A stretch of DNA of 15,779 bases from the NCBI GenBank assembly GCA_958436995.1, contig CAUBMI010000048.1, positions 1 through 15,779 of the forward strand, written 5' to 3'. This document shows positions 14,265 to 15,779 of this stretch, piece by piece (position 1 is the first letter of the stretch; every line of letters begins with the position of its first letter). A program made the translations under genes and the position numbers. The stretch comes from an uncultured Collinsella sp. GTDB lineage: Bacteria > Actinomycetota > Coriobacteriia > Coriobacteriales > Coriobacteriaceae. The notes beneath the pieces are model-generated. The model had not been told where the DNA came from, did no database searches, and saw only the letters and a list, made by a program, of their open reading frames with translations.

Positions 14265-15530
14265 ATGACTAGGTATATGAGTAGATGTATCGATCGCTCA
14301 ATCGAACGCGATCTTGGCATTTTTGGTGCCGTGCTCATTCAGGGACCGAAGTGGTGCGGAAAGACGACTACGGCCCAGCGATTCGCTGAATCATCGTTGT
14401 CTCTCTCCGACCCTGCCGGAGACTTTGCCGCACTGCAGCTTGCCAGGATCGACCCAGCTCAAGCAATAGTCGGCGCAACGCCGAGACTCATCGATGAGTG
14501 GCAGGAAGAGCCAAAACTGTGGGACGCAATACGTTTCGAATGCGATCGTCGGACCGGTGAGCCAGGGCAGTTTTTGCTTACGGGGTCAGCAACACCAAAC
14601 GACGCCGACCAACCGATGCACAGCGGCATCGGGCGCATATCACGTTTGCGCATGGAAACAATGACTCTGGCCGAACTCGGGGTTTCCTCAGGGGCGGTCT
14701 CGCTCGAAACGCTGCTTAACGGATGCCCCATCAAAGCGGCACTTGGATCCATCAACGGCATCGCCGATATCGCCGATTTGCTATGCCGTGGTGGTTGGCC
14801 TCAGGCGGTTGGCAAGACGACTGCCGATGCAATGCGTATATCCGCTGCCTACATCGACGGTGTCTGCGAATCGGATGTTTCGAGGGTTGACGGCGTGAAG
14901 CGTGACCCAGAGAAAGTCAGGGCTCTTCTGTCTTCGCTTGCGCGCAACGAATCCACTCTTGCCGGCGAAAAGTCTCTTGAGAAAGACCTCGGCGGTGAGG
15001 TATCGAGAAGTACGCTGCGGCGCTATACGGATGCCTTGCGCAGAATACACATCATCGATGATATCCCGGCTTGGCATCCGGCGCTCAGGTCTCCGGTAAA
15101 GCTGCGGCAAAGTGCAAAAAGGCACCTCGCCGACCCTTCGCTTGCCGTCGCACTGCTCGGAGCAAATCCAGAGTCATTGGCATCCGACCCGAAGACGCTG
15201 GGACTGCTCTTCGAATCCCTCGTCCTGCACGACCTTAAGGTCCTTGCAGCCGCAAATGACTCATCGGTGTCCCACTACCATGACGCCGACGATCTCGAGG
15301 TCGATGCCGTTATACACAGGCGCGATGGAACTTGGATTGCCGTGGAAATTAAACTCGGAAGTCCGCAGATCCCCGAGGCATCTGCAAACCTGCTTCGACT
15401 CGAGCGCAAACTTGTCGAGCGTGGCGAGAGACCACCCGCGGCCAAGCTCATCGTCATCGGGTTCGGCATGCCAGCCCATACAACGCCCGAGGGCATTATC
15501 GTTGCCCCCGTTGACACACTCGCGCCCTAG
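14265..15530 (+). CDS. AAA-family ATPase with DUF4143 C-terminal domain
   Basis: The product is 421 residues from the ATG at 14265, which has GGGAAG four bases upstream; an ATG at 14250 adds five residues and lacks a ribosome site. YMSRCIDRSIERDLG opens the family pattern. Walker A is GPKWCGKTT (27-35), Walker B RLIDEWQ (74-80, D77/E78), and LLTGSATP (104-111) looks like sensor 1. The C-terminal part has LGLLFESLVLHDLKV and then DLEVDAVIHRRDGTWIAVEIKLG, with D347, E361 and K363 spaced like a PD-(D/E)xK nuclease core, as is common in DUF4143 proteins. These stand-alone ATPases are widespread in gut anaerobes and their function is unsettled; links to toxin-antitoxin or defence roles are not proven. 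No partner gene adjoins it. Unlike its neighbours it has an iteron array in its promoter. Confidence 0.92.
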   Translation: MTRYMSRCIDRSIERDLGIFGAVLIQGPKWCGKTTTAQRFAESSLSLSDPAGDFAALQLARIDPAQAIVGATPRLIDEWQEEPKLWDAIRFECDRRTGEPGQFLLTGSATPNDADQPMHSGIGRISRLRMETMTLAELGVSSGAVSLETLLNGCPIKAALGSINGIADIADLLCRGGWPQAVGKTTADAMRISAAYIDGVCESDVSRVDGVKRDPEKVRALLSSLARNESTLAGEKSLEKDLGGEVSRSTLRRYTDALRRIHIIDDIPAWHPALRSPVKLRQSAKRHLADPSLAVALLGANPESLASDPKTLGLLFESLVLHDLKVLAAANDSSVSHYHDADDLEVDAVIHRRDGTWIAVEIKLGSPQIPEASANLLRLERKLVERGERPPAAKLIVIGFGMPAHTTPEGIIVAPVDTLAP

Positions 15531-15558
15531 CGCTGCATTACATGCCCCACGGGCTTGC

Positions 15559-15779
15559 TCACTGGGCGAATTGGCTGCGGTAGAGTTCGGCGTAGAAGCC
15601 ACCTGCCGCTAGCAGCTCGTCGTGCGTGCCGCGCTCGATAATCTCGCCGTCGCGCATCACCAGAATGCAGTCGGCGTTGCGGATGGTGCTCAGGCGGTGC
15701 GCCACGACAAAGCTTGTGCGACCTGCCATGAGCTCGTCGAATGCCGCCTGCACCTGCAGCTCGGTACGCGTATCGATGC
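15559..15779 (-). CDS. ABC exporter ATP-binding domain, C-terminal end (5' part outside window)
   Basis: The reading frame is open to the window edge and ends at 15559. It gives about 73 residues starting IDTRTELQVQAAFDELM (just after the Walker B region, the D-loop side of SS(V/I)DTRTE). TSFVVAHRLSTIRNAD, with the switch histidine (H-loop), follows, then ILVMRDGEIIERGTHDELLAAGGFYAELYRSQFA. This is the standard end of a fused membrane-plus-ATPase exporter of the MsbA/multidrug type. The substrate cannot be told from this piece. It converges on the ATPase gene with 28 bp between stops and no obvious terminator. Confidence 0.93.
   Translation of the reverse strand, partial: IDTRTELQVQAAFDELMAGRTSFVVAHRLSTIRNADCILVMRDGEIIERGTHDELLAAGGFYAELYRSQFAQ

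Overview
The window is GC-rich, gene-dense DNA that reads like a gut actinobacterium. The protein style suggests Coriobacteriia, with Collinsella the best guess (inference; there is no rRNA or other marker here to prove it). No tRNA, rRNA, CRISPR array, transposase or integrase was seen.

Layout. 1-629 (-) is the 5' part of a nitroreductase. 844-3144 (+) is a polytopic membrane LTA-synthase-like sulfatase/phosphoglycerol transferase. 3145-3847 has no gene but is full of structure: two copies of a long imperfect hairpin element whose stems differ in sequence but still pair, two convergent terminator hairpins, and five stem-loop units repeated at exactly 62 bp. 3848-12690 (-) is one six-gene surface-structure operon. 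12691-13365 holds its AT-rich upstream region, a C9 tract inside an inverted repeat, a second and shorter 62-bp array, and a terminator. 13366-13923 (-) is a flavodoxin of the Flavodoxin_3/BilS-like kind. 13924-14264 holds a divergent regulatory region with six 23-bp iterons. 14265-15530 (+) is a DUF4143-type ATPase. 15559-15779 (-) is the C-terminal end of an ABC exporter ATPase domain.

The central operon, in transcription order, is: SipW-type signal peptidase (Ser/His type); a small secreted protein with a SipW-class signal peptide, probably the abundant subunit; a terminator-like hairpin; a second SipW-class protein; an 1831-residue secreted protein with a beta-helix head, about seven FxGW...YPVY repeats and a Cna-B/SpaA-like tail; a third SipW-class protein; and a small protein with a LAATG + membrane helix + RRDKR end, which looks like a class E sortase signal. 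Inference: the peptidase processes the three SipW-class subunits, the giant protein is the adhesive part, and the LAATG protein ties the assembly to the cell wall. The giant protein has no anchor of its own.

The least explained parts are the non-coding ones: the 62-bp arrays that flank the whole operon in the same orientation, the covarying hairpin pair, and the 23-bp iterons that run into the -35 region of the ATPase gene.
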